Positions 39,621 through 51,493 of a DNA stretch of 64,000 bases are shown here, in pieces; the stretch's first letter is position 1; every line of letters starts with the position of its first letter. The notes under the pieces are model-generated. The model was not told the origin of the DNA. It saw nothing but the letters and a program-made list of their open reading frames with translations, and did no database searches. Source of the DNA: Mycoemilia scoparia (lineage: Eukaryota; Kickxellomycota; Kickxellomycetes; Kickxellales; Kickxellaceae); contig JANBPU010000004.1 in NCBI GenBank assembly GCA_027575805.1, positions 274,797-338,796 of the forward strand, read 5' to 3'. The position numbers and the translations under genes are program-made.

Positions 39621-40724
39621 GGGCACATACAAAAACGGAGGAAATAATAGTTTAAAATAGTTGGTAAGAATCAAATCACACTAATAATAGCAACAGCCTA
39701 TAATAACAACAGCACTATATACATTCAAGAGAAAAGTCAGCTTCACACCATCTCCGAAAGAACAATGTATATCTCAACATACATTAGAACTTTTACAACT
39801 TCCATAAATTATTAATCATATTTATGGTATATTTTCCTGGGATCCACCCACAGTCATTGTGTGGTCGATGAGTAGTGAAATTCAACTATATACATTAATG
39901 GTTAGGAGTCATTCTACTGCTTATTGGACTCTTTATGAGTACAACAAACATTTTGCTCCAGCTTTCCAAATCACTAATTTATAAAATGAACCTATTTTTA
40001 TAAACTTGTTTGTTTAATTTGTTTGCTAATAGATTATTATATCTTCAACTTGGTTAATAAAGCACTTAATGTTCAGGCTTTGTTACTAACTGAACACATA
40101 AACTCCAGCATTGACACAGAACACCAGAAATCTGTAGTTATCACAAAAAAATGCTGGAGCCAAGTGATTCTGCAAACCCTGGCCACCAGAAGCTATTGAT
40201 AGTTAGAGCCACAACAGGCACTGCTAATTTTTTGTGTGACACAATGGTGAGCAAACATATCGCACCCTTTCATCACAGCCGAGCCGGGCCCTCGCATCCT
40301 TTGCACCGTACTTTGCGATTACTTTGAATTTATAGTATAACGATTAAGTAAATATTTATGTAAAGAAACGATGACACCTCTAAACCTACCTGCAACAAAG
40401 GACACGATTAGTTGTTTTGGTGGTGGTGGCTCGAACACATATTCCACACTTTAACTGTGCGGCCTAGTTATGCGAATTGTTTTGGTGTGGCTATAGAAAC
40501 AACCACAATGGTTTCTTTCATCTTTATCCTTCAACTTATTTATTTATTTATTTACCAGTTACATTTAAGTACACCTAAATACCTAAAGTTATTTACTTTT
40601 AGTTTTTTATTTTAGTGTTGCAGTACCAGCTACATTTATCTATACACACACACACATATTCACCCATATCCCTATTTCATTAATATCCTTCATTCCCCCC
40701 TTCTTTTTTACTATTTCTTACTAT

Positions 40725-42386
40725 ATGGTAAACCCTATCAACGCTGCATCTAGTGGAATAATAAGAATCAAGCAAAAGTCATTAACCCCATTGCTTCTCA
40801 GTGAATTTAGTATGAACAACAATAATAATATCCATAAAAGGGATACTGGAGCATATCTGCTTCGACCTCCATTATCCGCAACACTTTCACAAGCACACTA
40901 CTGTACTCTGGGGAACTCCTCAGATAAATGTGAAAAACCAAATGTCAAGTTAAACCCTGAACAAAACATAATGTTGCGAAAATGGAAAGAATTCCAAAAT
41001 GGTATAAGCCGTGATGTTTCAAGGGGATACCAAGTGGATGTTATACAGCCTAATAATCCTGGGCTCTATCATCTCCCTTTACAAAGTTATTACCACTGGC
41101 TGCCCAGAAATGGTGGTGAATACTACCACCAAAAATATTACAACTATGGTCAAGGCTATAGCAACAATGCTGGTGCTCAATTCTATCCCTATTACTATTC
41201 TGTGCCTGGAGGACCACCTTCTGTCCCAGATAACGAAGATGAGAGATATAGAAACAGTGGTATGGTTGTAGTTAGCAAACCTGAGTCTACAATCCACCCA
41301 ACGCCACACCAAATTTCACAACAACGGCAGCAAAAACCGCAGGAGCCAGTAACTCAGAGCTCAAGTTATTTGGGAAGTAATTCGGGCTACATAGGCTCTA
41401 TAGAAAGAAAGGTTGACTCCTATGGGCGTGTTCTGCCAGTCAAAAGAGCCTTATTGGTTGGAATAAACTACAAGCAAACCCAAAATGTGCTCAATGGCTG
41501 CGTCAACGATGTTCACCATATAAAGAAATTCCTTATCGAGCACTTTGAGTTCAAGCCCAACGATGTTGTGATTCTGACTGACGACCAGCAAGATAATGTG
41601 AACCGACTACCTACTCATGACAACATTATAAAGGGAATGAAGTGGCTAGTCCACGGCTCTATGGAGCACGACTCCTTCTTTTTCCACTATTCTGGACACG
41701 GTGTCCTCAAACAAGTAAAAAAGGCCAGCAAGGGCCAGGATAGCGGTCTAATTGGTTCTCTACTCTCCAGTGGGGAGCGAGTTCCTGCCATATGTCCTAT
41801 GGATTTCGACAGAGTTACCCACAGAAATGTTATTGACGCATTCGCAATCAACAAGCTCATGGTCTCTGAGGTCCATTCAAAAGCCCACCTGACGTCTATC
41901 TTTGACTGCTGCCACTCGGCATCAATGATGGCCCTCCCATACAGATTCAACACCAGAGGAGAGCAAAAGAACAAGTCGGATTTGGAAATTGCTGGCAAAA
42001 GCTTGCTTTCAAGTGTCGAGTACTACTTGCTAAATGACTTGTCCCAGGCAATTGACTGTCTACAAGAATCTATCAGCATGTTCTACAATGGAAGAAAGCG
42101 GCTAGAAGAAGCCAGGGAAACTCGCAGTTCCAAAGCCAACATTGTCATGTTTTCGGGATGCAAAGACCGTGAAAAGTCGCATGACACAAAGGCTTCTGAT
42201 GGCAGCACTATTTACGGCGCAATGACAAAGGCATTCGTTGAAAGTATGGATGACAAACCAGACCAGTCTTACCTGGAACTCCTTATCGACATCCGCCGCA
42301 GATTACGGCTCAAGAAGTATCCACAGACTCCACAGATCAGCGCATCAAATGGCTTGTTTGATGTCCATGGGACATTTGTAATGTAA
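40725..42386 (+). CDS. mca1: Type I metacaspase
   Basis: Single exon, 553 aa, ATG 40725. An N-terminal prodomain of about 235 residues is rich in Asn, Tyr, Gly and Gln (fungal metacaspases have Q/N-rich prodomains). The C14 peptidase core starts at KRALLVGINYKQTQNVLNGC. Catalytic His325 lies in FFFHYSGHG and Cys396 in FDCCHSAS. Metacaspases cleave after Arg/Lys, need Ca, and act in proteostasis, ageing and regulated cell death. A usual DSCHSG motif is here DCCHSA, keeping the catalytic Cys-His pair. No introns. Confidence 0.95.
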   Translation: MVNPINAASSGIIRIKQKSLTPLLLSEFSMNNNNNIHKRDTGAYLLRPPLSATLSQAHYCTLGNSSDKCEKPNVKLNPEQNIMLRKWKEFQNGISRDVSRGYQVDVIQPNNPGLYHLPLQSYYHWLPRNGGEYYHQKYYNYGQGYSNNAGAQFYPYYYSVPGGPPSVPDNEDERYRNSGMVVVSKPESTIHPTPHQISQQRQQKPQEPVTQSSSYLGSNSGYIGSIERKVDSYGRVLPVKRALLVGINYKQTQNVLNGCVNDVHHIKKFLIEHFEFKPNDVVILTDDQQDNVNRLPTHDNIIKGMKWLVHGSMEHDSFFFHYSGHGVLKQVKKASKGQDSGLIGSLLSSGERVPAICPMDFDRVTHRNVIDAFAINKLMVSEVHSKAHLTSIFDCCHSASMMALPYRFNTRGEQKNKSDLEIAGKSLLSSVEYYLLNDLSQAIDCLQESISMFYNGRKRLEEARETRSSKANIVMFSGCKDREKSHDTKASDGSTIYGAMTKAFVESMDDKPDQSYLELLIDIRRRLRLKKYPQTPQISASNGLFDVHGTFVM

Positions 42387-42823
42387 AAGGCAATTTGTAT
42401 AAATATCCTTTCTTGAAAAATCAACCTAATGTTATCTATTTTATTTTGTAAAATTAATATTTTATTTGGTCTAAACGACTTTTCCTGTTTCTATTATTCC
42501 AATATAATTACCACATATAGAGCTTTATTTTAAGCAATGGAAGTTTCAGAAACTATCAGTATTAAAATTCACATATTTTAATGCTTCTATAAACTTATTT
42601 AAAAAGTAGGACAACCACATATCAAAGCGGCGTTCACTAAAGGTATTAATTTTAAGATATCTTAACAAATATAAATATTATATATGTTTATTTGGGCAAG
42701 ATTTTTGGTATGAGATTTGTAACTATACATTGAATATTAGCAATAACAAAACGAAAATTTCACTTTCAAGCCGAGTTCTTTCAAAAAAATTTCAAATTAT
42801 GTTGTGAGTGTGACATAGAGATC
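42387..42823. other. Convergent 3' intergenic region, metacaspase/Mios
   Basis: 437 bp of very AT-rich sequence; nothing beyond the two 3' ends. Confidence 0.5.
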
Positions 42824-45800
42824 TTAGTAAAGTTCAGAGCAATGGCAACGGCAGTGAGGGACAGGACATTCACTATGTGCCTCAAACCACTCGTTCATGT
42901 GGCCAGCATGACCCCCATGTCCACAGGTTTGGCACCAAGAGAATGACTGCTCGAATTTGCTATCATCAGTCCTATCATTTCGATAAATGCCTCGATCCTT
43001 GTCTTCCTTTGGTGGGGGTGTTCCCAGTGTGAGCCGACAGACAGAGCAGCGAGGCAAAAGCTTACGACAGTTGGGACAGTATATGTGCAACATGCGCGAC
43101 TGAATATTTTGGTTAGCACCTCCAGGTGTAGGATTGCTAAAGCTTTTTGGGAACATCTTTGTAAGAATGCCCTTTGGATTGGTTTTCCTAACCCCATTTT
43201 CTTTTGACAAGATGTTTGGAGCAACCATGGGAGCGGCATTGAGTAAATTAAGGTTATCACTGCTAGTGAAGCCCGATTTTGGGAAATATCCAATAAAGTT
43301 GTTGCAAGTATTGCAACGAACATCTGTTGGCCTAGTCATAAGTGTAGACTGGAAGTGATTTAGCCTCGGGAATCCTTTGGCAATTCGCTTATCACCGCAG
43401 GCAATTTCAAACAGACACCTTTCATTGAACATCCTCCATGCATTCATTGTGACTCGGTAAGCATATGCCCAGCGCTCAACAATGACGGCGGCAGAAAACC
43501 TGTCAACAGACTTGTTTGAGTAGGGCAATGGGTCAAACGTAGTGACCAAGGCTGCCGTTTGTATATCAGTGGTATTGTCAACGTAGTTAGTGAGTAGAAT
43601 GTGACCATATTTTTGTATTCCGGTCAGTAGGAGCCCGTCAATTTCTCCATTTTTGATCACACGGATGCAAAGCTTTCGCAAGTACCCCATCAGGACATCA
43701 TCTGGAAGATACCGAAGTGCTATACCCAACTTTTCGGACATTGACAATTTCTCTACATGCTCAAGGATTTCCATCCAATTTCGACTGGCCAGATAAACTA
43801 TAATTGCTAGGATGTGGGGGTTCTTGAAAACCCCAGTTTCTGGGAAGCTTGCAGAAGAGGTCGACTGAAGCTGTTCGAATATGCGTCCCGTTGTCTGGTC
43901 AAGCTGATTGGTAATCATTAACCCCAGGAGCTGCAGTTCCGCGTTCTTGCTCTTTTTAAGGGATTCCACAGCACGTGCGTGGTTTCCATATATGAAAGAC
44001 ACAAACGCGGCCATTTCTATCTTGTCGCAGTCTTCAAGAACCTTTATATGACTTTCTAACACGACACCCTCAAGATCCCAGCCACACATTTGCAAAGATA
44101 TGTGGCGCCTTCGGTTAAGCTTTGATCCGCCCATTATCTCGGGCTCATTAAGGTTTACTTCAAGCTCATCCCTATTTTCAGCATCATTCGTTTGTTCATT
44201 TGCCATGGAGTCACCAGACCTCCTCTCGTATTTTCCAAGGGAAATATAGCTGTTGTTACCAGAATTTGGAAGCGAGACCTTAGATCCTTTTGGGCTGATT
44301 CCATAATTTGAAGAATACTTTTCCAGCTTGAATAGTATGCTTGTGTCCATTGTCATTATACGGTACACGCCATAGAAGCTAATGTGCCCAACCTTTCCAA
44401 TCTTGTAACGTCCGCATTTTTGGGCAAATTCGCAATCTCTTACCCAAGTCCATGCTGATCGAAGGGCCTGGTCATCGGAAAAAATCTTGGTGTTTTTGTC
44501 TGCATTCATACCGTATCCCAGCTGAGCCAGACGGTACATTCTTACTGATATGTCTTCACCCAAGATGTGTCTATCAAAGCTTTCGGAGCGGTCTTGGCCA
44601 TTTATAGTATCTGGACGGAATGAAATTCGTGTGTGTTCATGGCCACTTGGATAATAGTGGTCGACATTCCTCATGGCAGCAGAAGGTGCGAAAGAGACTC
44701 TTCCAATGTCTACGTTGAGACGGGGTATATTTCGAGTCAGATCGTCCACCCCTTCATGATTTTGATTCTTGAGTATTGCTTTTTGGCGTCTAGCAAGCAT
44801 CTGGCTCTTTGAGATTTTATCATCTATTGATCTTTGTTGAGCAATATTTGAGATAGATGATGATATTGGCAAGGAATTACCCATTAGATGCGATGGAATG
44901 ACGGTTTGTACATGATTACCACTATTTAGATTGTGAGGTGAATACGAGATAGACCCATGCGGATTTGTGTGGGCAGCTGACTTTGGTATTTGTGTGTCAT
45001 ATCTGGTTAGTGGGGTTATAATGTTGACTTCAGCAAAGTGTTTGTGAAGTATAGTACGACGCTCTTCACTTGACGGCACCTCGTCGAAAAGGCCCTCCCA
45101 GTTGTTTGCGATTACAAGACTACCGTGTGGTCCAATTGTTGCTACTCGCTTATTCATCTTTTCTAATGGGAATAAAAGACCTTGTGTAGAGCATGCAACC
45201 ATTCTACAGGATGGTGCAATGCCATTAGTAGATGTGCCAGGAACCCACGCAAATGTGCTCAGCGGTATGTCTCCAAAATTTATATATGACCCCTTTTCAG
45301 CCCACATGGATTTTTTGGAATTATTAAATGAATCTATTGAGCCCAGGTGGTCATTGTTGTATCGTGTCATATCAGGAAAATTTGAATCCTCACGAGGAGT
45401 CTCGCCATCAGTAGCGCATCTCAAGTCCCAGAATTTTACTGAGGTGCTATTCTTAGCCAGTATAGACACCACGCCACGACGACGTCTGGAATAACAAACC
45501 TTAACGAGACCTTGAGTCCTGGGAATCTGAGTATCTAGGGTAAATAATGGCTCATTAAGCTGCCTTGTATCCCAAAATCTCAAGACACTGAGCCTGTCAT
45601 TAGCCATGAACTGGGTAGGGTTGAAAGGATCAAATTGCAAATCATAAATCGTTTGGGCCTTTGCAAGAGGGTCATTCGGCCGATCTTCAAGCGTTGAATT
45701 CCAGAACAGCAGGCTGGACGAGTGTATACGCAGATCAATCATTCTGTTACAAGCATTGCTGGCGTTGTTGTTTTTGTTTCCTCGGCCAAGAGAGCCTACA

Positions 45801-46715
45801 ATCAAATGGTCGCTGTGGTTTGGAACCCACGTAAGAGACATACAACCATAGTTGGCATTTTGGCTATATATCTGGCTAAGCTCCATAGTTCTCGAATTTG
45901 AGTTGTCTGACGATATCGAGTTGGCAACAGAATCCCACTGCTGAACCAATCTGCTAATATTGAATATATGAATGCCTTGCTTTCCTTCAGTATACTCGAA
46001 GCCGGCGGCCAAGTAATGTGAAGCGTGTGGATTGAATGATAAAGCATGGCAGGCACGATTGCTGGCTGGACATATAGTGACTGAAATGCTGTCTGACTTG
46101 TCATTTAGGTTGATAACAGGGTGAGTCAAAGAAGGCGGATCTGCAGGTTTTTGTTGTTGGATGCCAGCCAAGACATCATTGTAGCCATAGCTAGAATCTT
46201 TCGAAAACTTTGAACCCAATGGTACTGGCAATGTACGGATATCGATTCTGCCATTCAAGCCACCAGTGGCCAAAACGTCGAGGTTATCGATGAATTCTGG
46301 ACACCAATCGAGGGCCTGTGCATTCAAACAATTTTCAAATGGTGAAAATGGGTCATTAGTATAAGACTACAGGCCTTTCGATCAACCCCGCATAGTATTA
46401 CATGAAGCAAATTCTTACATTTATAGGGGTATCTGTTGTCTGCTGGTAGATCTGGTCCCACATATATTGGCGCTGTGGCCCTGTAACACCCTATTGAAAT
46501 TTTGTTGATAAAAATAAGTTACCCATTACCGTAAACACGTATCTTTGCGACCATTTTCAAATAGGCCGGCTGCAAAATCTTACCGTTGTTATTTCTTTCA
46601 TGCTGTAAAGGCGAAGTTCAGAAGGGGTGCTAACCACAAAGCGGCGATCCATGTGGTGAGGCGACCATTCCAAAATAGGCCTGTCTGCATTTTTTAGCAG
46701 GCTCCCTTGGTTCAT
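42824..46715 (-). CDS. sea4: Mios/Sea4-like GATOR2 subunit
   Basis: Exons 46715-46584, 46490-46419 and 46315-42824 (1231 aa), with introns of 93 and 103 nt, phase 0. Exon 1 carries the family start ILEWSPHHMDRRFVVSTPSELRL. WD40 repeats occupy the N-terminal about 400 residues (for example DRLSVLRFWDTRQLNEPLFTL and VKFWDLRC). A disordered Ser-rich segment and a helical solenoid follow. The C-terminus has a zinc-binding RING/zinc-ribbon arrangement: CNTCNNFIGYF, CPNCRKLLPRCSVC, WCQTCGHGGHAGHMNEWF and CPVPHCRCHC. GATOR2/SEACAT relieves GATOR1 inhibition of TORC1 at the vacuole. The C-terminal match to animal Mios is close. Confidence 0.93.
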
Positions 46716-47100
46716 TAGAGAGTTTTCGACCTTAGCAGCTAGACCGAAATGGAGCAGAGGCGTTTAGCAATCGCGTAAATAGGAATCGTAAGACAGAGGG
46801 TGAGTAGGGTGTTTTGGGCCAAATATAAATGAGGCCAATAAGCAGAGATTTAGGTAATTGTGTGTATACGTGGGAGTTGTGGTCGCAAAGAACCAAGAAA
46901 ATAAATGAAATACAAAAAATATTAGGAGCAAAAAATGGCAAATACTTGGGTGATGCAATGTGTGAATGATAAATGGGTAATTGACAGAAAACAAGGGAAA
47001 GTAACAATAATGAAGGGCTATTTGATCAATTTTGTTTTGGCCAAGCCACGTTTGTTCAACACCATAGCTTGATCATGGTCATTGCGCGCCTGTGCCCCTG
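46716..47100. other. Intergenic region
   Basis: 385 bp upstream of the Mios start and downstream of the 47.1 kb small ORF. AT-rich; overlapping small ORFs without coding character. Confidence 0.4.
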
Positions 47101-47385
47101 TTATATGACTGCTTTATAGGAAACACGGCTTTTCTCCATTTTTGCTTGAGCATCGGCACATGATGCCAATGGAGCCAATGGCTTGGCCAAGATACGGCGG
47201 GTGGGTTTAAAACGGCTGCAAACAACAGGCTTACCTTGAATATCCAGCGGGTGCTGAGAACTTGTGTGCGATGCGCCGTCGTCAGAAGACCTGAGCCAAC
47301 GCATAAGATAGTCAAGACTGAGTGTTGGACGATTTGAGGGAGAATCCATTTCATCGCTATCACTTGGCTCATCGGCTGAAATCAT
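47101..47385 (-). CDS. Small hypothetical protein
   Basis: 94 aa from ATG 47385. The start is preceded by a short C/T-rich leader with a (CT)n run (47407-47416 on the plus strand as GA), the pattern seen before other genes here. The product begins MISADEPSDSDEMDSP and contains LSLDYLMRWLRSSDD and a basic SRFKPTRRILAKP part. No family recognised. An out-of-frame extension downstream (about 47035-47098) also reads as plausible protein, so the 3' end may be mis-modelled. Confidence 0.35.
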   Translation of the reverse strand: MISADEPSDSDEMDSPSNRPTLSLDYLMRWLRSSDDGASHTSSQHPLDIQGKPVVCSRFKPTRRILAKPLAPLASCADAQAKMEKSRVSYKAVI

Positions 47386-47650
47386 TTCGATAGGGAAAAG
47401 TGCGGAGGAGAGAGAGAAAGCCAACAAACAAGCTTTAGTATATTATTTATATCTGGGTAGGTGAAAGCAAAATCAAAGAAACAAGACTCAACCATATGAC
47501 TGGCAAAGGGGGAGCCTTGCTAGTATTTATACATTAATTGAAAGGTAGGGTGAAGTCTGGTAAAGGTGTAGTTAAGGAGAGCAGTGGGAAAGGGCGCACA
47601 ATGGAGATTGCCTATACTTTTCCTTTCATGCGGGTCATACTTGTATATGG

Positions 47651-47972
47651 TCGAATTTCACTACTCATCGGCCACACAATGGCTGTGGGTGGGTTCCAGC
47701 AAAATGTCCTCTAGATTTAATAAATAATGTATAAAAATTGTAAAAGTTCTAATGTATGTTGAGATATACATTGTTCTTTCGGGGATGGTGTGAAGCTGAC
47801 TTTTCTCTTGAATGTATATATTATTGTTATTCTTTTTTGATTCTTACTAACTATTGATTATTATTATTATTATTTCTTCTGTCTGTGTGTGTGTATGTAC
47901 TCTTTATTGTAAATTTTGATAATAATTGTGTGGAGGGTCTTTTATGCCTAATAACTGGTGAAATAAAGCCAT
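47651..47972 (-). mobile_element. Family C element, copy C2
   Basis: About 322 bp, inverted relative to C1. Starts GAATTTCACTACTCATCG and ends GGTGAAATAAAGCC. It contains no A or B insertion and so shows the intact arrangement. Internal ATT triplet repeat near 47858-47873. Confidence 0.7.
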
Positions 47973-48660
47973 ATCTTTACTATCAACAGGACACCTTTTT
48001 CAACTCAGCCTGAGAAGTATTCCACTTTCCCAAAAAGGTCCACGATTCATTGCTTGTTTTTGTCGCTTTTTAATATTCGCTCAGACCTTGTTCCAAATTA
48101 TACAAAAATGGGTGTTTTTTTTGAAATAATATTTTCTACAACATTAGCTTCATTGCTCTTTTTGGCCTAAACTTTCATCTACTCATATCTAAATTTAACC
48201 GCAGGGATTTATCGATCTCTGTTCTAACATGCAGAAAGTCGCATATGGTCCGAGTTTTTCGCCTTAGTTCCATGTGCCACCTGAGCTATTCTAACGGCTA
48301 TTTAAGCCTGTTTAATGGTGAGCCGTAAAAGCCTTCAACTTTGATCAAATAGGCATTCTGCTGCCACAGACGATTTGTGACTTTATTGATGTATCTTCAA
48401 AATAATCAGGCTACATAAATATAAATAAACCATGTACTCTACAAGATAATATTCATGCCATACATATTTGCCTAAAAGGATAGATAGGCCATGTCTGCAT
48501 TTGACTATCAAGGTCTCTATACGTATTAGAGCATGTCCATGCATTCAGTGTGAAAATACACTAGGAGTATATTAACCAGTTGAGTCGTATTGGCTTTAGC
48601 TATTGATAATCCAAATATCTCCACATATCCTTTGGTTTGAGAGTAAGCTTGACAGCTGGC

Positions 48661-48783
48661 CAGGTTACACACCACCCTAGGCAAAAAAGACCCCCAGGAA
48701 TGGTATACGGATTGACTCACAATAGGGCCAAAATCTGATGGTCCATTTCTGCCTACCATGGGTTTGATCCCAAATGAAATCTT
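48661..48783 (+). mobile_element. MITE-like element, family B, copy B2
   Basis: Starts CAGGTTACACACCACCCTAG; core blocks GGAATGGTATACGGATTGAC, CCAAAATCTGATGG and CATTTCTGCCTACCATGG. Near-identical blocks in B1. Confidence 0.65.
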
Positions 48784-48998
48784 CCCAGCTTGTGACCAAG
48801 CCTAAAACTAAAGAGGAATTAGGGTGTAAATCTCCGCATGCTGTACTGCTTTTTTAAACAAAAAATTGTAAAAGATTGGCCAAAGAAAAGCTTGTGACAT
48901 GCCAATCTAAGAATCTGATTTTCAGCTTAATAACGTTTTTATTAGTGGTTGAAGTAGCTGTGGTACCTTTTAAACTATAGAAACATCAAGATGGAGGG

Positions 48999-51493
48999 TC
49001 AACCTAAATAGCTATACTCTGTAAGGAGCGCTGGCTTGAGACCGTCTGTCTCATAGTAGGGCTGATCTTCAGCCTGGTGGTACGGCATAAATCGATGCTT
49101 TGGTGTATGGGTATGGCTGGAAAATACTCCCTCCTTCATACACTCTTCGCAGAGATCCACTTCATCATCTCCTCGACACACCATACAGTGCCACCGAGTT
49201 CCAACAACTGGTTCAGAAAAGCAACTGTCGCACCGATACCCAACATGAACAGCCTTAGCGCTTTTCATCATGGGCTTGTGCTCAGTTGCTGGAGTAAACT
49301 CGTGCGCGTCACCGCCAAAGTTATTATGTGAGATGCTATTTCATGAAAATAAACAACCATTAGTTATATATTATGTTGTACTGTGGACTTGTATATTTAA
49401 ACTTCCAGTCCTTATAGTAGATATAGATTGTTTCATTTATCTTACCTGGAGCTTTGAGTCTTTGTCCTGTTGTGTTTTCCAGTGGAGACCAATTCTTGGT
49501 CCTTATTAAGTCCAGAAGACTGCCTTCTTTTTGTTGGTGTATCAAATGGACTTTCTGACTTTCTTTTTCTTGATCCGCTCTCAGATCCTTCCTTCTTCCG
49601 AATGGACGTCCAGTTCTACAGTGTATCATCATATAGCAGTTAGCTTAAAATTAAGCTCCCACCATGTATTGGATATATAAATATACACGATTAGCCAATT
49701 CCATAGAAAGATATAGCGTGGTTCTTACCGAAGTATCAGGAATTCTGCCAGGAACAGGCAATCCAGCCTTATTAAGTTTAATAAAATATTTCTGGACGTG
49801 ACTTGCTACCTGTCTGAAAGTGCGCGTGCCAAGTGCTTCTGCAATCTTTCTCCATCTGTGGTTTGCTACCTTTTCCTCTGGATACATTATCAGCAGCTCT
49901 TCAAGTTTCTGCTGTTCTTCTTCGGTCCAGGGTTGGTTGAATGTTCTGGTTTTTGGTCTGTCCTCATTCTTTGTTGGTCCTCTCCGACGCGGTTGGCTGC
50001 CTGGTGTCTGGCTGGGTGACGCTGTCCTTGGAGTAGTAACAGTGGATGCTGGAGTTTCTGGCGACATGGCACTTTTGTGTTTTATTGAAGAGAGGGCTTC
50101 TTTTAATCCTGTTTTAAGGTCTGCCTCATTCTTTATTGCCCTTGATGTAAGATATCCATGTTCTAGTGGCGTTTTTGGCGGAATCGGGTCGGGTGAGGCC
50201 ATAGGCACCGATTCTACGCTTTTTGGTGTTAGTTTGCTTGCCAAAGCATCTTCTTTCTCCGGGTTAGCAGCAGGTGGCTCTGAAGTGGTATTTTGAACAG
50301 GCTTTTCTGTGCTTTTTGTAGCTTTTTCGGGGGCAGGCTTATTCTGTGTAGCTGTGGAAAGTTTAATGCTGTTTTCTGTACTAGAAATGTATCCAGATTG
50401 TCGATGAGGCGGTTCTCCACCCGAATGTACATTTTTTGGTATGGGCTTTTGAATTTTCATTGGTGGTGTATAAATGGTATTGTCGCTTTTTGTGGTATGG
50501 AATATACACTATTGATATTTGATAGCAATTTACTCTATTAGTATTCTATTTGTGCGTTTTGTATGGTGTTTATGAGCTAGACTGTCACTTACATCAAACA
50601 TTTCATCGTTATCCCTTCTATCAACCATACCAAACAGCCTTTCTATACGATTACAATATATAAATCGATATTAATTGCAATGAAGTGTTTGCAAATAAAC
50701 GTTTATGCAAGAATACAAGAATGCTTGCCTAAACAAGGTACATCGCAGTACTCAATATAGTCTCCCAATGGTGCTTGCGGCACTTTAATTATGGCCTGTA
50801 GCCCTGGTGTTTTATCAAAGTTCTATATTCGATAGAACAAAAAGATACCTGTTGCTGAGATGCAAACGAATATACAATTGTTAAAAGAATCCAAATAAAT
50901 ACGTTTAAGCTTACATTTGTACGAATCGATTCAATGTATCCCATAGGATCATTGAGTGCTTTATCTTGGATGCATCTTATTGAGGCAATATCTCGCTTTG
51001 CTTGATCTAGCTGGTCTTTCAAAACCGTTAATGCGCTCGTCAATAACACAAAACTAAATGTTGAACAAGGTAACCCCAATGTTAGTTAATATATGTGAGA
51101 TACGCAGATAATATGATGGCCTCATATAAATGCAGCGTTGAGGTTGTATACTTGCTCTGTGTTTTCGTTTAGAAGTTGTGTTTCTACATCCTTAAGCGAG
51201 GTACGATCCTCCTGAGTATCCTTTTCAATGCTATTCTGCCTGAAGGTTTCATTTTCTTGTTCTTCTGTTGTTTCTGTGCTCTTTTCAGAGCCTGGCTGGT
51301 TGGTACTATTTAAAGCGATGTCTTGGACTCCGTTTGTGTTTCCATTTGAGGTTGAGTCAGTAGCTGCCTTACCCATTTTATCTTGTTCATTGTAATTTCC
51401 TTTTGAATTTTGTCCCAAAGGGACATTGGGTATTCTGGATGTTGGTATTGGCGTTCCCATGTCGTTTGGCATCGAATGGAGTATGTCATTCAT
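48999..51493 (-). CDS. zzz3: ZZZ3-like SANT/Myb plus ZZ zinc-finger protein
   Basis: Seven exons: 51493-51152, 51010-50915, 50795-50729, 50642-50593, 50508-49729, 49615-49446, 49335-48999 (613 aa). An N-terminal Ser/Asn/Glu-rich part is followed by a coiled coil ([19 protein letters not shown]). The SANT domain is [20 protein letters not shown] with [19 protein letters not shown]. It continues [19 protein letters not shown] as in ZZZ3. After a basic NLS-like exon (SRKRKSESP) comes a ZZ finger: [23 protein letters not shown] and H-x3-H. ZZZ3 is a histone-reader subunit of the animal ATAC acetyltransferase complex. The acceptor of exon 2 is the least certain. Intron 3 appears to be GC-AG (AG|GCAAGC). 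Confidence 0.85.

Larger units (their letters stand above)
39278..39885 (+). mobile_element. Family C element, copy C1, interrupted by A3 and B3
   Basis: Outer parts 39278-39358 and 39621-39885 align, in inverse orientation, with the copy at 47651-47972. The block about 39720-39800 is almost identical between the two (for example TCAGCTTCACACCAT and CAACATACATTAGAACTTTT). Ends are TTTATTTCACAAGC and GAGTAGTGAAATTC, a short terminal inversion. Without the inserts it would be about 370 bp. No coding capacity. Confidence 0.7.
39022..40724. other. Divergent intergenic region with nested mobile elements
   Basis: 1.7 kb between the ABCD4-like and metacaspase starts. The proximal half is occupied by a family C element interrupted by family A and B elements. 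The remainder, 39.9-40.7 kb, is AT-rich with a pyrimidine-rich leader before the metacaspase ATG. Confidence 0.6.
47386..48998. other. Intergenic region with repeats, 1.6 kb
   Basis: Contains inverted family C copy C2 (47651-47972) and family B copy B2 (48661-48783). No supported gene. Confidence 0.5.

Noticed and set aside
47035..47098. Downstream frame that reads as plausible protein after the 47.1 kb ORF stop
   Set aside because: No splice donor/acceptor pair can connect it in frame; a sequencing indel is possible but unproven.
49820..50296. 158-codon plus-strand frame opposite the ZZZ3-like gene
   Set aside because: Antisense of Ser/Pro/Thr-rich coding sequence; no independent start context or homology.
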